A stretch of 64,000 nt of DNA from Phenylobacterium sp. (GCF_004299445.1 NZ_SCTC01000078.1:1-64000); one strand, 5' to 3'; shown: positions 8,760 to 17,282, counted from the first letter of the stretch. The notes: a model not told the origin generated them from the letters alone. Translations and numbers: made by a program.

Positions 8760-9523
8760 AGCCCTACTTCCAACAGGGCGCGATCGCGGTCTATTTCGGA
8801 GATTGCCGCGAAGTGCTGCCGGCGCTCGACATCTCGTCCATCGGAGCCGTGATCGCCGATCCTCCGTACGGCGAGACCTCGCTGACCTGGGACCGCTGGC
8901 AGACCGACTGGCCCGACGCAATCGCCGCCGGCGTCCCGGTATCGGCGCCTCTGTGGTGCTTCGGCTCGATGCGGATGTTCCTCGACCGCGCGATGCAGTT
9001 CTCGCAGTGGAAGATTGCGCAGGATCTAGTTTGGGAGAAGCACAACGGCAGCAGCTCCGCCGCCGATCGCTTCCGCCGCGTCCACGAGAACGTGCTGCAG
9101 TGGTACCGCGGCGAGTGGGACGCGGTGTGGAAGTCACCCGTGGTCACGATGGACGCCACCGCTCGGCAGGTGCGCAGAAAGCGCCGGCCCGCGCATTGGG
9201 GCGAGATCGGAGAGCACGCATACGAATCCAAGGATGGCGGGCCGCGCCTGGCGCGCTCGGTGCTGCAGGTGCGGTCCTGTCACGGCAACGCGGTCCATCC
9301 GACGCAGAAGCCGATCGGCATCGTGGAACCGCTGCTGCGCTACTCGGTGGCGCCTGGGCGCGCCGCGCTCGACCCCTTCGCGGGCTCCGGCACGACGCTC
9401 GTTGTTGCGAAGAGCCTCGGGATGGCGGCAATCGGGATCGAGGCGGACGAGCGCTGGTGCGAGGCGATCGCGGGGCGACTCTCGCAAGAGATCGCGTTCC
9501 CGTCCGCGGAGGCTTCGACGTGA
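8756..9523 (+). CDS. DNA methyltransferase (N4/N6 type, DPPYG)
   Basis: This 255-residue protein has motif IV near the N-terminus (VIADPPYGETSLTWDRW) and motif I near the C-terminus (ALDPFAGSGTTLVVAKSLG), preceded by VHPTQKP. That permuted order is typical of beta-class N4-cytosine/N6-adenine methyltransferases. GTG 8756 overlaps the dam stop. It is the second of four methyltransferases in a row. Confidence 0.9.
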   Translation: MKPYFQQGAIAVYFGDCREVLPALDISSIGAVIADPPYGETSLTWDRWQTDWPDAIAAGVPVSAPLWCFGSMRMFLDRAMQFSQWKIAQDLVWEKHNGSSSAADRFRRVHENVLQWYRGEWDAVWKSPVVTMDATARQVRRKRRPAHWGEIGEHAYESKDGGPRLARSVLQVRSCHGNAVHPTQKPIGIVEPLLRYSVAPGRAALDPFAGSGTTLVVAKSLGMAAIGIEADERWCEAIAGRLSQEIAFPSAEAST

Positions 9524-10535
9524 CGCCGATCCGCGCCCCGTTTCCTTGGTTCGGCGGCAAGTCCCGCGTCGCCTCCGTCGTTTGGAGCGCGTTTGGCGAC
9601 GTGCCGAATTATGTAGAGCCGTTCGCGGGATCTCTCGCTGTCCTGCTCGGGCGTCCGCACGCGCCGAAGATCGAAAGCGTGAATGACAAGGACTGCTTCC
9701 TTTCGAATTTCTGGCGTGCGCTGCAGGCCGATCCCGCCGAGGTTGCGCGATGGGCGGATTGGCCGGTGAACGAGGCCGATCTGGAGGCGCGCCATCACGC
9801 GCTGGTCGGATCACTCGATCGCGAGCGGGTGATGCGCGATCCCGAGTACTTCGATGCTCGGCTGGCGGGATGGTGGGTGTGGGGTGTCTGCAGCTGGATC
9901 GGGTCCGGCTGGTGCTCAGCTCCCGCACCTGGGGAACGCGGGCCAGGGGGTCCACCGGACCTCCCGCACCTGGGGAACGCGGGCCGCGGCGTCAACCGGA
10001 CCTCCCGCACCTGGGGAACGCGGGCCGCGGCGTCAACCGGAAGCTCCCCAAACTCGACAACGCCGGTAGCGGCATCCACGCCGGAGGACGGATCGGAGCG
10101 CTCACCGAGTACTTCGAGCAGATCGCCGCGCGTCTGCGCAACGTGCGGGTCGCCTGCGGGGACTGGTCTCGCGTGATGGGCGACTCGGTGACATGGCGCC
10201 ATGGCACGACCGGGATCTTCCTCGACCCGCCCTACGATGAAGGCGAGATCGACTACGCGGCCGGCGGGCGCGGCATAGCTTCCGAGGTGAGCGCGTGGTG
10301 TCGCGAGAACGGCGCCGACCCACGCCTGCGCATTGCCCTCTGTGGCTTCGAAGGCGATCACGACCTGCCGGGATGGCGCGTGCATGCCTGGAAGGCCCAC
10401 GGCGGCTACTCGTCGCAGCGATCGGGAGACCCGAATGGTAACCCGCACCGTGAGCGGATCTGGTTCTCGCCGGCATGCCTTGGCGGCGAGCTGAGCGATC
10501 CCCTCTTTGCTCGCGCGAACAGAGGAGCGCCGTGA
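9520..10535 (+). CDS. DNA adenine methylase, D12 class, frame broken at 41-bp repeats
   Basis: The N-terminal part (GTG 9520 onward) has FPWFGGKSRVASVVW and VEPFAGSLAVLLG, motif X/I of D12 adenine methylases. The catalytic motif FLDPPYDEGEID and the C-terminus lie in a different frame, ending at 10535. The two parts meet inside three 41-bp tandem repeats at 9920-10042, each encoding LPHLGNAGxGV in a different frame. As read, the N-terminal frame runs on to a stop at 10176 without motif IV. Either the gene is inactive in this copy, the repeat number switches it, or the assembly is off by a unit. With two repeats the protein would be continuous. Confidence 0.8.
9920..10042 (+). repeat. Three tandem 41-bp repeats inside a methylase gene
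   Basis: Units start at 9920, 9961 and 10002, each beginning CTCCCGCACCTGGGGAACGC. Units 2 and 3 are nearly identical; unit 1 differs at about five bases. A degenerate fourth unit (CTCCCCAAACTCGACAACGC) starts at 10044, 42 bases after unit 3. The unit length is not a multiple of three, so each full unit moves the reading frame. Confidence 0.95.
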
Positions 10536-11209
10536 AGCACGCCGGCAAACGAGACGTTCCACACCAGCGCGTGAAGACAGTGGAGCACCTCACGGAGACA
10601 GCGCGGGCGAAGCGACGAGTGCAAATGGCCAATGGAAAGTCGTTTCCGGCGCAGAGCTTGAGTCGTGGCGTCGCGCCACGGCGGCCGCCCATCTGCATGC
10701 TGTTCGAGGACCTCGCGCAGGGCGCAGCGCAGCCGACCGGCGTCTTCGGCATGTACCCGGCGGCGTTGATCGGGAAGCTGCTGCCGTGGCTCCGGTGCGC
10801 GCGCCACGAGGTTCTGCACGTATGCTCGGGCGGCCTTCCGCGGGGCGAAGGGCTGCGCATAGACCTGCGGCCCGCCGCGCTCCCCGATGCCGTTGCCGAC
10901 GGCCGCGCGCTGCCGATCCGAGACGGCGCGGCCGCGGCGGTGCTGATCGATCCGCCCTACTCCAAGTATTACGCCCGCGAGCTCTACGGCGTCGACTACC
11001 CCTTGCCCTCGCACCTGCTGCGCGAGGCCGCGCGCGTCGTTCGCCCGGGCGGGCGCATCGGATTCGTCCACTACCTCGTCGCCAACCCGCCGCCCGGCTG
11101 CCACCACGTCAAGACGTTCGGCCTCTCGATGGGGTTCGGCTATCCGATGCGCGCCGTCACGTTCTACGAGCGCGAGCAGGACGAGCTGCCGCTTGGAGGA
11201 TCGACGTGA
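10532..11209 (+). CDS. SAM-dependent methyltransferase-like protein
   Basis: GTG 10532 overlaps the previous stop and gives 225 residues. VLHVCSGGLPRGEG resembles a SAM-binding motif I, GLRIDLRP supplies the acidic residue of motif II, and VLIDPPYSKYY is a DPPY motif, followed by REAARVVRPGGRIGFVHY typical of class I methyltransferases. The substrate is probably DNA or a base, by analogy with its three neighbours. Confidence 0.8.
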   Translation: MKHAGKRDVPHQRVKTVEHLTETARAKRRVQMANGKSFPAQSLSRGVAPRRPPICMLFEDLAQGAAQPTGVFGMYPAALIGKLLPWLRCARHEVLHVCSGGLPRGEGLRIDLRPAALPDAVADGRALPIRDGAAAAVLIDPPYSKYYARELYGVDYPLPSHLLREAARVVRPGGRIGFVHYLVANPPPGCHHVKTFGLSMGFGYPMRAVTFYEREQDELPLGGST

Positions 11210-11730
11210 CCGCCGCCGCCCTCGCCCTGGCAATCCTCCGCCTCCAGCATCTCCCAGCCGTACCGGGCGCCGCCGAAGTTCGCGCTCGCCTACTCGCACC
11301 GATCATCCTCGAAGCCGCCGCCCACCGTGGCCTCGACCCCATCCTGATCGCGAGCGTCATCCAGCACGAGAGCCGGTTCGTCCGCACCGCCCGGGGCTCC
11401 GCCGGTGAGTTGGGCTTGATGCAGATCAAGCGCGGCACCTTCGCCACTCGCGGCTACGAGCACCTCTCAGACGAGGCGCTGATGTTCCCCCGGTACAACG
11501 TCATGCTCGGCGCGCGTCACCTAGCCCGCGTGCGGGACGTCTGCGCTGGGAAGCGAGGGATCACGGACCCGCTGTCCTGGCTGAGCGTCTACAAGGGCCT
11601 GCGTTGCCGGCCCTCGGCGTACTCGCGGGCCATTGTTGCAGCCGCGGATGCCGCCCGACGCGAGGCCATCCAAGCCGCCGCCATCGCGGAGACCGAGAAA
11701 CGACCGGCCAAACGAAAGGGAACCCAATGA
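11206..11730 (+). CDS. Lytic transglycosylase (SLT domain)
   Basis: The 174-residue protein shows SLT/goose-lysozyme-like motifs: IASVIQHESRF with the catalytic Glu, GELGLMQIKRGT, and NVMLGARHLARV. It would cleave peptidoglycan, as endolysin or virion-associated lysin. No clear signal peptide is present, though the N-terminus is Ala/Leu-rich. GTG 11206 follows a GGAGGA at 11195-11200. The C-terminus is basic. It lies in the DNA-metabolism block, away from the putative holins at 50 kb. Confidence 0.85.
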   Translation: MTAAALALAILRLQHLPAVPGAAEVRARLLAPIILEAAAHRGLDPILIASVIQHESRFVRTARGSAGELGLMQIKRGTFATRGYEHLSDEALMFPRYNVMLGARHLARVRDVCAGKRGITDPLSWLSVYKGLRCRPSAYSRAIVAAADAARREAIQAAAIAETEKRPAKRKGTQ

Positions 11731-12659
11731 TCAACGTGACCGATGACGCGAGTGTCCTGTCTCCATCCGCCCGGGCCGATCTGGCGGCAACGCCAACTCC
11801 ATTCGCTGCCACCGTTGTCTTCCGCGACATCGGCAAGGGCGAGATGGAGAGCGCGATCCGCGCCTGCGGGTCAGCGTCACCGTCGGCCGTCTGCATCGGG
11901 GTCAACCCGCGTGGGCACTTCACGACGGTCTACTACGGGATCGACGTGGCCGGGTCCAGCGCCGCCGAGACGATCAAGAAGGCCGGCAACCCCAGCTTCA
12001 AGGCGGGCGACTGGACGCAGGGCGTGCGGGACATTCTCGTTCGCGCTGAGGCCGTGTCCCATTCGCGCGCAGGGGCGACCGTCATCAACCAGCCGGTGAC
12101 CACGATCGAGCACCCGGTTTCGGCGCTGCCCTTCGTGATCGGATTCGGCTTCATCGGCGGGTTCATCCTGCTCGCATACCTGGCGATCCGAAAGCAGCGT
12201 GCCGCGATGAAGGCCGCGATCGAGAACTCCCAGCGGGAGACCGCCGAGATGGCGTCGCGGAACATCCGGGCAGAGGCAGAGGCCGAAGAGAAGGCCAGCA
12301 GCCGCTCGACCGCTCCCCCCGCACCGGCGCGTCGGCAACATGAGGCTGCGATTCCAGTGCGCCGCTATGTTCCCGTGCCGCCCGCGCCTCCCGCGTACTC
12401 GCCACCGGTCATCATCGACCGCAGCGGCAACGACTTCGCGACGGGGCTGATCCTGGGGCAGGCGATCTCTCAGCCGCGCGTGATCGAGCGAGAGGTCATC
12501 CGCGAGACGCCGCGCTATCGAACGCCAGATCCTGATCCGGCTCCGTCGTCGTCCTGGAGCAGCAACGATAGCTCGTCGTCGTCTGATGACAGTTCCTCCG
12601 GCGGTGGGTCTTCGGACTTCAATGACAGCGGTGGTGGCGGCGGATCTTCCGACTGGTAG
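11727..12659 (+). CDS. TPM-domain-like membrane protein with Ser/Gly-rich tail
   Basis: A 310-residue protein. The N-terminal domain (about 20-115) resembles TPM/YgcG-type domains (GEMESAIRACGSASPSAVCI, FTTVYYGIDVAG). One TM helix follows (ALPFVIGFGFIGGFILLAYL), then a charged helix, a Pro-rich linker, and a Ser/Asp/Gly-rich C-terminus ending GGGGGSSDW. A Gly/Ser-rich end with terminal Trp is typical of YgcG-like proteins. The role in a phage is unclear, perhaps envelope modification or lysis support. Confidence 0.65.
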   Translation: MINVTDDASVLSPSARADLAATPTPFAATVVFRDIGKGEMESAIRACGSASPSAVCIGVNPRGHFTTVYYGIDVAGSSAAETIKKAGNPSFKAGDWTQGVRDILVRAEAVSHSRAGATVINQPVTTIEHPVSALPFVIGFGFIGGFILLAYLAIRKQRAAMKAAIENSQRETAEMASRNIRAEAEAEEKASSRSTAPPAPARRQHEAAIPVRRYVPVPPAPPAYSPPVIIDRSGNDFATGLILGQAISQPRVIEREVIRETPRYRTPDPDPAPSSSWSSNDSSSSSDDSSSGGGSSDFNDSGGGGGSSDW

Positions 12660-12683
12660 CCCTGGAAAGGAATGGACTGAGTC

Positions 12684-13595
12684 ATGTCGAGAACGACGAT
12701 CGAATGGACCGCCACGGTCAACCCCGACGGAACCATCACCCCGGGCGCTACGTGGAACCCGACGCGTGGCTGCGACAAGATCTCGCCTGGCTGTAAGCAC
12801 TGTTACGCCGAGACCTTCGCCGAGCGCTGGCGCGGCGTGCCCGGTCACCCGTATGAGCAGGGTTTCGACCTCCGCCTCGTGCCGGAGGCGCTATCCAAGC
12901 CGCTCGGCTGGCGCAAGCCCCGCAAGATCTTCGTCAACTCGATGAGCGACCTCTTCCATGAGGAGGTGCCCGACGAGTACATTGCGGCCGTCTTCGGGGT
13001 GATGGCGGCCTGCCCACAGCATGTTTTCCAGGTCCTGACCAAGCGAGCAGAGCGGCTGCCGCGCTGGTTCGAGTGGATCCGCTACCAGTACGGCGAGGCG
13101 CGGATGACGCCGGCCGAGGGCTGTCGCTGGGAGGCGCTGGAGCGCGCTGGCTTCCGGGCTCCGGACGGGAGCATGCCTGCTGGTCCGGGGCGCGATCTGC
13201 AAGGCTACGACACGCGCTGGCCGCTGCCTAACGTCTGGCTGGGCGTCAGCGTCGAGAGCCCAGACTACCTCTGGCGCATCGATGAACTGCGCAAGGTCCC
13301 CGCCGCCGTTCGCTTCGTTTCATTCGAGCCACTACTCGAAGATATCGGCAGCGTCGACGTTCGCGGCATTGACTGGGCGATCATCGGCTCCGAGAGCGGA
13401 CAGAAGGCGCGCCCTATGGATACGACCTGGGCCCGGTCGCTTGTCGACCAGTGCCTTAGCGCTGGGGTGCGGGTCTTCACGAAGCAGATCGCTACTCCCG
13501 CCGGCCGCGCCGCTGGTAACCGTAAGGGCGGAGACCCAACGCACTGGCCCGCCGGGGATTGGCCCCGGCAGTTCCCGGAGCCCACCACCCCGTGA
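12684..13595 (+). CDS. Phage Gp37/Gp68 family protein (DUF5131)
   Basis: This 303-residue protein has the Gp37/Gp68 signature: WNPTRGCDKISPGCKHCYAE with a CX6CX2C cluster, FVNSMSDLFHEEVP, and FQVLTKRAERL. The family resembles radical-SAM proteins, so an iron-sulfur enzyme is plausible, but the substrate is not established. VSFEPLLEDIG and WAIIGSESG are further family motifs. An AAAGGAA precedes ATG 12684. Confidence 0.88.
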   Translation: MSRTTIEWTATVNPDGTITPGATWNPTRGCDKISPGCKHCYAETFAERWRGVPGHPYEQGFDLRLVPEALSKPLGWRKPRKIFVNSMSDLFHEEVPDEYIAAVFGVMAACPQHVFQVLTKRAERLPRWFEWIRYQYGEARMTPAEGCRWEALERAGFRAPDGSMPAGPGRDLQGYDTRWPLPNVWLGVSVESPDYLWRIDELRKVPAAVRFVSFEPLLEDIGSVDVRGIDWAIIGSESGQKARPMDTTWARSLVDQCLSAGVRVFTKQIATPAGRAAGNRKGGDPTHWPAGDWPRQFPEPTTP

Positions 13596-13990
13596 CCCCT
13601 GCCCAACGCACGCCCCTCTGCCCCTTCTGCGGCACCGAGCTTGCCGAGAGGGCATGCCTTGGCTACCTCCATCATCACCGGTGCCCGAAGTGCAGGGCGG
13701 GCAGCTGCTACGAGTTGACCGGAGGCTTGGTCCGTCCCGTCCGCTGCAAGGGACTCCTCCCGCTCGATCCGGCCACCGACCCTTGCCCCGATTGTGGCTG
13801 CACTCTCTCGACCTGCGAGAGGGCAATCACCCACCTCCACTGCGAGGGCTGCCGGGTCTGCTGGACGCCAGCGCGGGCCAAGGTGCTGCACACCCCGAAG
13901 GCGGCGCGATGCGAGCACTGCGGGGGAACGGGGCTCAAGTCGCCCAGGGCTACGCCCGCCCCGGCGGAGAAAGGACCAGCCGCTGCATGA
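13592..13990 (+). CDS. Zinc-ribbon hypothetical protein
   Basis: A 132-residue protein with at least four CxxC knuckles: CPFCGTE, CPKCRAG, CPDCGCTLSTC and CEGCRVC, then CEHCGG near the C-terminus. It is likely a multi-zinc binding protein. GTG 13592 overlaps the previous stop. Confidence 0.65.
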   Translation: MTPAQRTPLCPFCGTELAERACLGYLHHHRCPKCRAGSCYELTGGLVRPVRCKGLLPLDPATDPCPDCGCTLSTCERAITHLHCEGCRVCWTPARAKVLHTPKAARCEHCGGTGLKSPRATPAPAEKGPAAA

Positions 13991-14030
13991 AAGCTTGCAT
14001 GAAATCATGCACGAACGAACGGAGATCGTC

Positions 14031-14162
14031 GTGAAGTACCCGCCCGCGATGACCGACCACGAGCGCCGCCAGAGCGCGAGGCGCTGGCTACTGGTCGTGC
14101 TGGCGGCGTTCGCCGGAGCAGTCCTGATCGCGCTGTTCGGACGGTGCGGTGGTTCGTCATGA
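14031..14162 (+). CDS. 43-residue single-TM membrane protein
   Basis: A GGAG at 14021 precedes GTG 14031, although ATG 14007 is in frame and would add eight residues. The product has a charged N-terminus and one TM helix (WLLVVLAAFAGAVLIALFG). Function unknown. Confidence 0.45.
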   Translation: MKYPPAMTDHERRQSARRWLLVVLAAFAGAVLIALFGRCGGSS

Positions 14163-14320
14163 AGCGTATCAAGATCGGCAGGTCCGACGATGGCACCTGG
14201 CACTACAAGATCCGATGCCTGTGCGGCAATGAGTGGCCAGCGCACAGCTCGCGTGCTGGTTTCGGTTTTCGAAGCGCGCGTGACGCCGTCGCTGCACTTC
14301 GAGGATCGCGAGCACGATGA
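14159..14320 (+). CDS. 53-residue protein with CLCGNEW motif
   Basis: ATG 14159 overlaps the preceding TGA. The product is basic with a CLCGNEWPAHS motif in the middle and an Arg-rich C-terminus. It resembles small zinc-finger-like phage proteins. The stop overlaps the next ATG (ATGA at 14317). Confidence 0.5.
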   Translation: MKRIKIGRSDDGTWHYKIRCLCGNEWPAHSSRAGFGFRSARDAVAALRGSRAR

Positions 14321-14490
14321 GCGCGTCTCGCCTCCCCCAGTGCCGCCGCGGCCACCCCCGAACCCCGCAGACCACATGGTCTGGCAAGCAGCGCCAGTGG
14401 AACAAGTCCAAGGGCGAGTGGCAGGTCTACGAGCATCTCGTGTGCCGCCTTTGCCGCAGGAAGGCCAACGCAGCGAACCAGTCGATGTGA
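14317..14490 (+). CDS. 57-residue basic CxxC protein
   Basis: ATG 14317 lies inside the previous stop. The protein is rich in Arg, Gln and Trp, with WQVYEHLVCRLCRRKANAAN at the C-terminus giving a CRLC knuckle. Similar small proteins with a single CxxC are common in phage accessory regions. No function is known. Confidence 0.5.
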   Translation: MSASRLPQCRRGHPRTPQTTWSGKQRQWNKSKGEWQVYEHLVCRLCRRKANAANQSM

Positions 14491-14502
14491 CTAATCGATT
14501 CC

Positions 14503-14511
14503 GGCTAGATC
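14503..14511 (-). promoter_or_regulatory. GATCTAGCC intergenic motif, copy 1
   Basis: The 9-mer GATCTAGCC reads on the minus strand between the 57-residue gene and the sigma-like gene. I found five other copies, all between genes or at a gene end (21886, 27070, 27515, 28406, 36125), so it may be a shared regulatory element. The role is inferred from placement only. Confidence 0.35.
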
Positions 14512-14586
14512 CGACACCGAATCGGGCGGCATATCTAGGGGCGTGAAGAGCAGTCAGTTCAGCCGGTCCCAGGAGACGAGCGAGGC

Positions 14587-15483
14587 GTGACGTTGGCAGC
14601 GATGGAGGCAGCGCCGCCGCCTCGCATCCATCTTCGGGTACTCCGCGACGAGGACTTGGTTCCTCGTCTGCCGGCGGCGAGCCCGGACGACTACGAGAAG
14701 TGCGAGGTGTGCGGCGCCCTCCGCCCGTCGCCGCTGTACCGGCTCGTCTTCCGATCGAAGAAGGGCAAGCAGCAGGGAGATCCGCACCTCGTCTGCGACT
14801 ACTGCTTTACGCCGGGTCCGTCTCCGCCGGAGATGGATCAGCTGCTGTTTTGGATTGGCGGGTTCGGATGGGTTGCCGTGGGAGACGTCGTTCCGGCCTT
14901 TGTCAGAGGCGAGGACGGTCCCCCCGCACGTAACGTCCGCAGCGTCCTTCACATCCGCCCGCTGCAGCTCGATTTTGACTCCGCCTCAAAGCAGCTGCGC
15001 ACGAAGGTCAAGTCGATCGGCAACGCCAAACTCAAGAGACGCGAGCACAGAGCGGCCGCCCAGGATGAGATAGAGCTCAAACGCGTCCGCCGGCGACGGC
15101 CGAAAACCTACGAAGACTGCGTCCGTGAGATCCGAGGCCCCTGCCCATGGGTGCTCTGCCGCCATCACCTGTATCTCGATGTTGACGAAAAAACGGGGGC
15201 GCTGAAGTTGAACTTCCCGGGCCTCGAAGTCCACGAGCTTGCGGAGACCTGCTCGCTCCGTCAGATCCGCAGCCGGAGCGACGACGGGGGCTTGACCGGG
15301 AAACCCATGAAGCTGGAGGAGATCGGCAAGCTCATGAACATCACCTTGGAGCGCACGCGGCAGATCGTAGAGGCCGGCGTCGAGCACATGGAGGAGGCCA
15401 AGGAGCGGCTAGGGGACATCGGCACGGACGAGGACGACGAGAGGCAGATCATTGAGGACACCGAAGAGGACGGCACGGATTGA
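14587..15483 (+). CDS. Sigma-70 region 4-like DNA-binding protein with N-terminal zinc knuckles
   Basis: The C-terminal half (about 170-275) has PCPWVLCRHHLYLDVDEKTG, then LKLNFPGLEVHELAETCSL and the helix-turn-helix KLEEIGKLMNITLERTRQIV. This matches a small sigma-region-4-like DNA-binding protein that I know from many myxobacterial genomes. The N-terminal half adds CEVCG and VCDYC knuckles and a basic helix near 130-165. It may redirect host RNA polymerase or act as a transcription factor. GTG 14587 is the start, with ATG 14602 an alternative; the acidic C-terminus is unusual for a DNA-binding protein. Confidence 0.7.
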   Translation: MTLAAMEAAPPPRIHLRVLRDEDLVPRLPAASPDDYEKCEVCGALRPSPLYRLVFRSKKGKQQGDPHLVCDYCFTPGPSPPEMDQLLFWIGGFGWVAVGDVVPAFVRGEDGPPARNVRSVLHIRPLQLDFDSASKQLRTKVKSIGNAKLKRREHRAAAQDEIELKRVRRRRPKTYEDCVREIRGPCPWVLCRHHLYLDVDEKTGALKLNFPGLEVHELAETCSLRQIRSRSDDGGLTGKPMKLEEIGKLMNITLERTRQIVEAGVEHMEEAKERLGDIGTDEDDERQIIEDTEEDGTD

Positions 15484-15486
15484 CGC

Positions 15487-15795
15487 TCACTCGGACAACG
15501 CCCGCTTCTTGACCGCCTCCGCGAACGCTTCCACCGCTGCGCGTCGCGCCCCGCGCCTGACCAACTCGTCGATGATGGCCCGGGCGAAGTCTGCCGAGGC
15601 CGCCGACACCCCCGACCGAAACCCAGCCACCCACTGAGGGTCCACGGGGAGTTCGCCGGAGCCCTCGTGCAACGAGACGAGTAGCCCGGGCTCCGTCTTG
15701 TGCGGTCGCGTGGGTTCGTCGTCGAGGGTGCTTGCCGGGAGGGCGCCGTCATCGACGATCGTTAGGTCGTCTGCGTTGAAGTCGTCGTCTTCCAC
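15487..15795 (-). CDS. Acidic hypothetical protein on the minus strand
   Basis: A 102-residue frame starting at GTG 15795 and converging on the sigma-like gene with three bases between stops. Codons mostly end in G or C, which supports coding. The N-terminal 30 residues are very acidic (EDDDFNADDLTIVDDG); the C-terminal half is helical (ADFARAIIDELVRRGARRAA). It could be an antagonist of its convergent neighbour, but that is speculation. Confidence 0.6.
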   Translation of the reverse strand: MEDDDFNADDLTIVDDGALPASTLDDEPTRPHKTEPGLLVSLHEGSGELPVDPQWVAGFRSGVSAASADFARAIIDELVRRGARRAAVEAFAEAVKKRALSE

Positions 15796-15938
15796 GTGAG
15801 CCCTTGGGTGCTGTTCGACCGCTAGCGCGCGGGGCCAAGAAACGAGGCTCGGTCCCCATGATCTAGACGATGGTCAGCCGGCCCCCGTCGCGAATCAAAG
15901 AGGGGGTGGAAATTGAGTGGCGCACGGGCAGGGAGACC

Positions 15939-16187
15939 ATGAGGGCGATGAACTGCCTCTTTTGCCCCGCCGTTTTCGAGACGAAACCGATAGAGACGAG
16001 CTTCGCGCCCGGCCCGAAGTTGGAGGCCGCTCTCAGGGCGATCGTCGAACAGGAGGCCGAGGGCGGCCGATGGGAGTGCGTTCAGGTCACCGTCACTCGC
16101 GCCGGGGCGCGAGCCGAAGTCCTGTCCGGGTACACGTGCCCGGACCACATCCTCCAGGCTGGCGCGACCGCGCTGGTCCGGACGTAA
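15939..16187 (+). CDS. Small hypothetical protein with CLFC motif
   Basis: I prefer ATG 15939 because GGGAG at 15931-15935 sits just upstream; an in-frame ATG at 15870 would add 23 residues. The 82-residue product starts MRAMNCLFCPAVF and contains a later CPDH, possibly one zinc site. It opens the plus-strand block that runs into the structural genes. Confidence 0.55.
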   Translation: MRAMNCLFCPAVFETKPIETSFAPGPKLEAALRAIVEQEAEGGRWECVQVTVTRAGARAEVLSGYTCPDHILQAGATALVRT

Positions 16188-16217
16188 TAGCCCACCACCA
16201 CCGCCAGGAGCCAGCAC

Positions 16218-16664
16218 ATGTCCATCTATAGCGCACAGGGTACTCAGACCGTCACCGCGACGACCGCCCTGACGATCGTCTCGACGGCGGCGATCCGGCC
16301 CAGGATCATCGGCTTCGCCTGCTCGAACGTCGGCACGGTGTCGACCGACTCGAACATCCGCGTCCAGGCCAAGCGCTTCACCGCGGCCGGCACCACGACG
16401 GCGGTGACTCCGGCGGCGCGCGACTCGGGCGATCCGGCGTCGGTCTTCACGGCGGGGAGCAACGCCTCGGCCGAGCCGACCTACACGGCGAACACGACCC
16501 AGAAGGACAAGGGCTTCAACCCCCGCGGCACCTGGGATTGGCGCGCGCTCGAGCAGCGCGACGAGATCATTCTCCCGGCGACGGCGGCCAACGGTGTCGG
16601 CTGGCTGGTGACCACGCTCGGTGGTGGCGTCACGATCGTGGTCGACGCCGACGTCATGGAGTAG
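16218..16664 (+). CDS. Hypothetical virion-associated beta protein
   Basis: The 148-residue product is rich in Thr, Ala and Val with alternating hydrophobic strands and contains FNPRGTWDWRALEQRDEIIL. That composition is common in phage head-decoration and fibre-attachment proteins. An AGGAG lies upstream of ATG 16218. Placement ahead of the packaging genes fits a minor virion protein. Confidence 0.55.
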   Translation: MSIYSAQGTQTVTATTALTIVSTAAIRPRIIGFACSNVGTVSTDSNIRVQAKRFTAAGTTTAVTPAARDSGDPASVFTAGSNASAEPTYTANTTQKDKGFNPRGTWDWRALEQRDEIILPATAANGVGWLVTTLGGGVTIVVDADVME

Positions 16665-16672
16665 CGCGAGCG

Positions 16673-16942
16673 ATGGCGCAGCAACGCGTCTCGCAGGGCG
16701 GACTATCGACGTACACCGACGAGCTTGGCAACGCCACGCACGTCAAGACGTTCACCTGCTGCCACTGCAATCAGGTCTTCGACGTGCCGAAGGCGAACGA
16801 GCCCGAGGTTGGCTTCTGTACGCGTTGCTTCGCGCGTGAGTGCATCCGATGCGCACGGAAGGGTGTCTGCGTGCCCTTCATGAAGAAGATCGAGTCCCAT
16901 GAGCGGAGGTCTCGCCTCCTGATCGCTGCCTCCGAAGGCTGA
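16673..16942 (+). CDS. Zinc-finger-like small protein
   Basis: The 89-residue protein has FTCCHCNQVFDVP, then GFCTRCFARECIRCARKGVC, enough cysteines for two zinc sites. Proteins with this CxxC arrangement often sit among phage head genes. ATG 16673 lies nine bases after the previous stop. Confidence 0.6.
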   Translation: MAQQRVSQGGLSTYTDELGNATHVKTFTCCHCNQVFDVPKANEPEVGFCTRCFARECIRCARKGVCVPFMKKIESHERRSRLLIAASEG

Positions 16943-16961
16943 ATAGGGCCGAAGCCCCGCG

Positions 16962-17258
16962 ATGTCAACTGCCATCCCGAACCCCATCATGTCGATCGCT
17001 GCGGACATCGCGCAGTTCGCGATCGACCACGGTCCGGGCAGCATCCAAATCGCCGACGTCTTCGCCGCCACTTCGCCGCCAGCCCCCACGGCGGCGCAGA
17101 TTTTGGCGGCGACGAACCTGATAACGGCGGCGGGACTCGGAAGCATCACCGGACCCCCGCAGGTCCCGACGGGAATGACGGTTGCGCCGGGCCTCGTGCG
17201 TGCGACGATGGTGGCAAACCTTCGTGCACAGGGCCTACTTGGTCGCGTGACGACGTGA
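16962..17258 (+). CDS. Hypothetical Ala/Pro-rich protein
   Basis: A 98-residue product rich in Ala, Pro, Ile and Thr, with no Cys and few charged residues. It precedes the large repeat protein and may be exported or virion-linked. No family is recognised. Confidence 0.5.
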   Translation: MSTAIPNPIMSIAADIAQFAIDHGPGSIQIADVFAATSPPAPTAAQILAATNLITAAGLGSITGPPQVPTGMTVAPGLVRATMVANLRAQGLLGRVTT

Positions 17259-17282
17259 CGCCGCAGACAGGCGGGTCGTGAG

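Noticed and set aside
10532..11730. One fused methyltransferase-transglycosylase protein in the 10507-11730 frame
   Set aside because: The methyltransferase is in another frame; the long frame is Arg/Pro-rich until GTG 11206, where the SLT domain starts after a GGAGGA.
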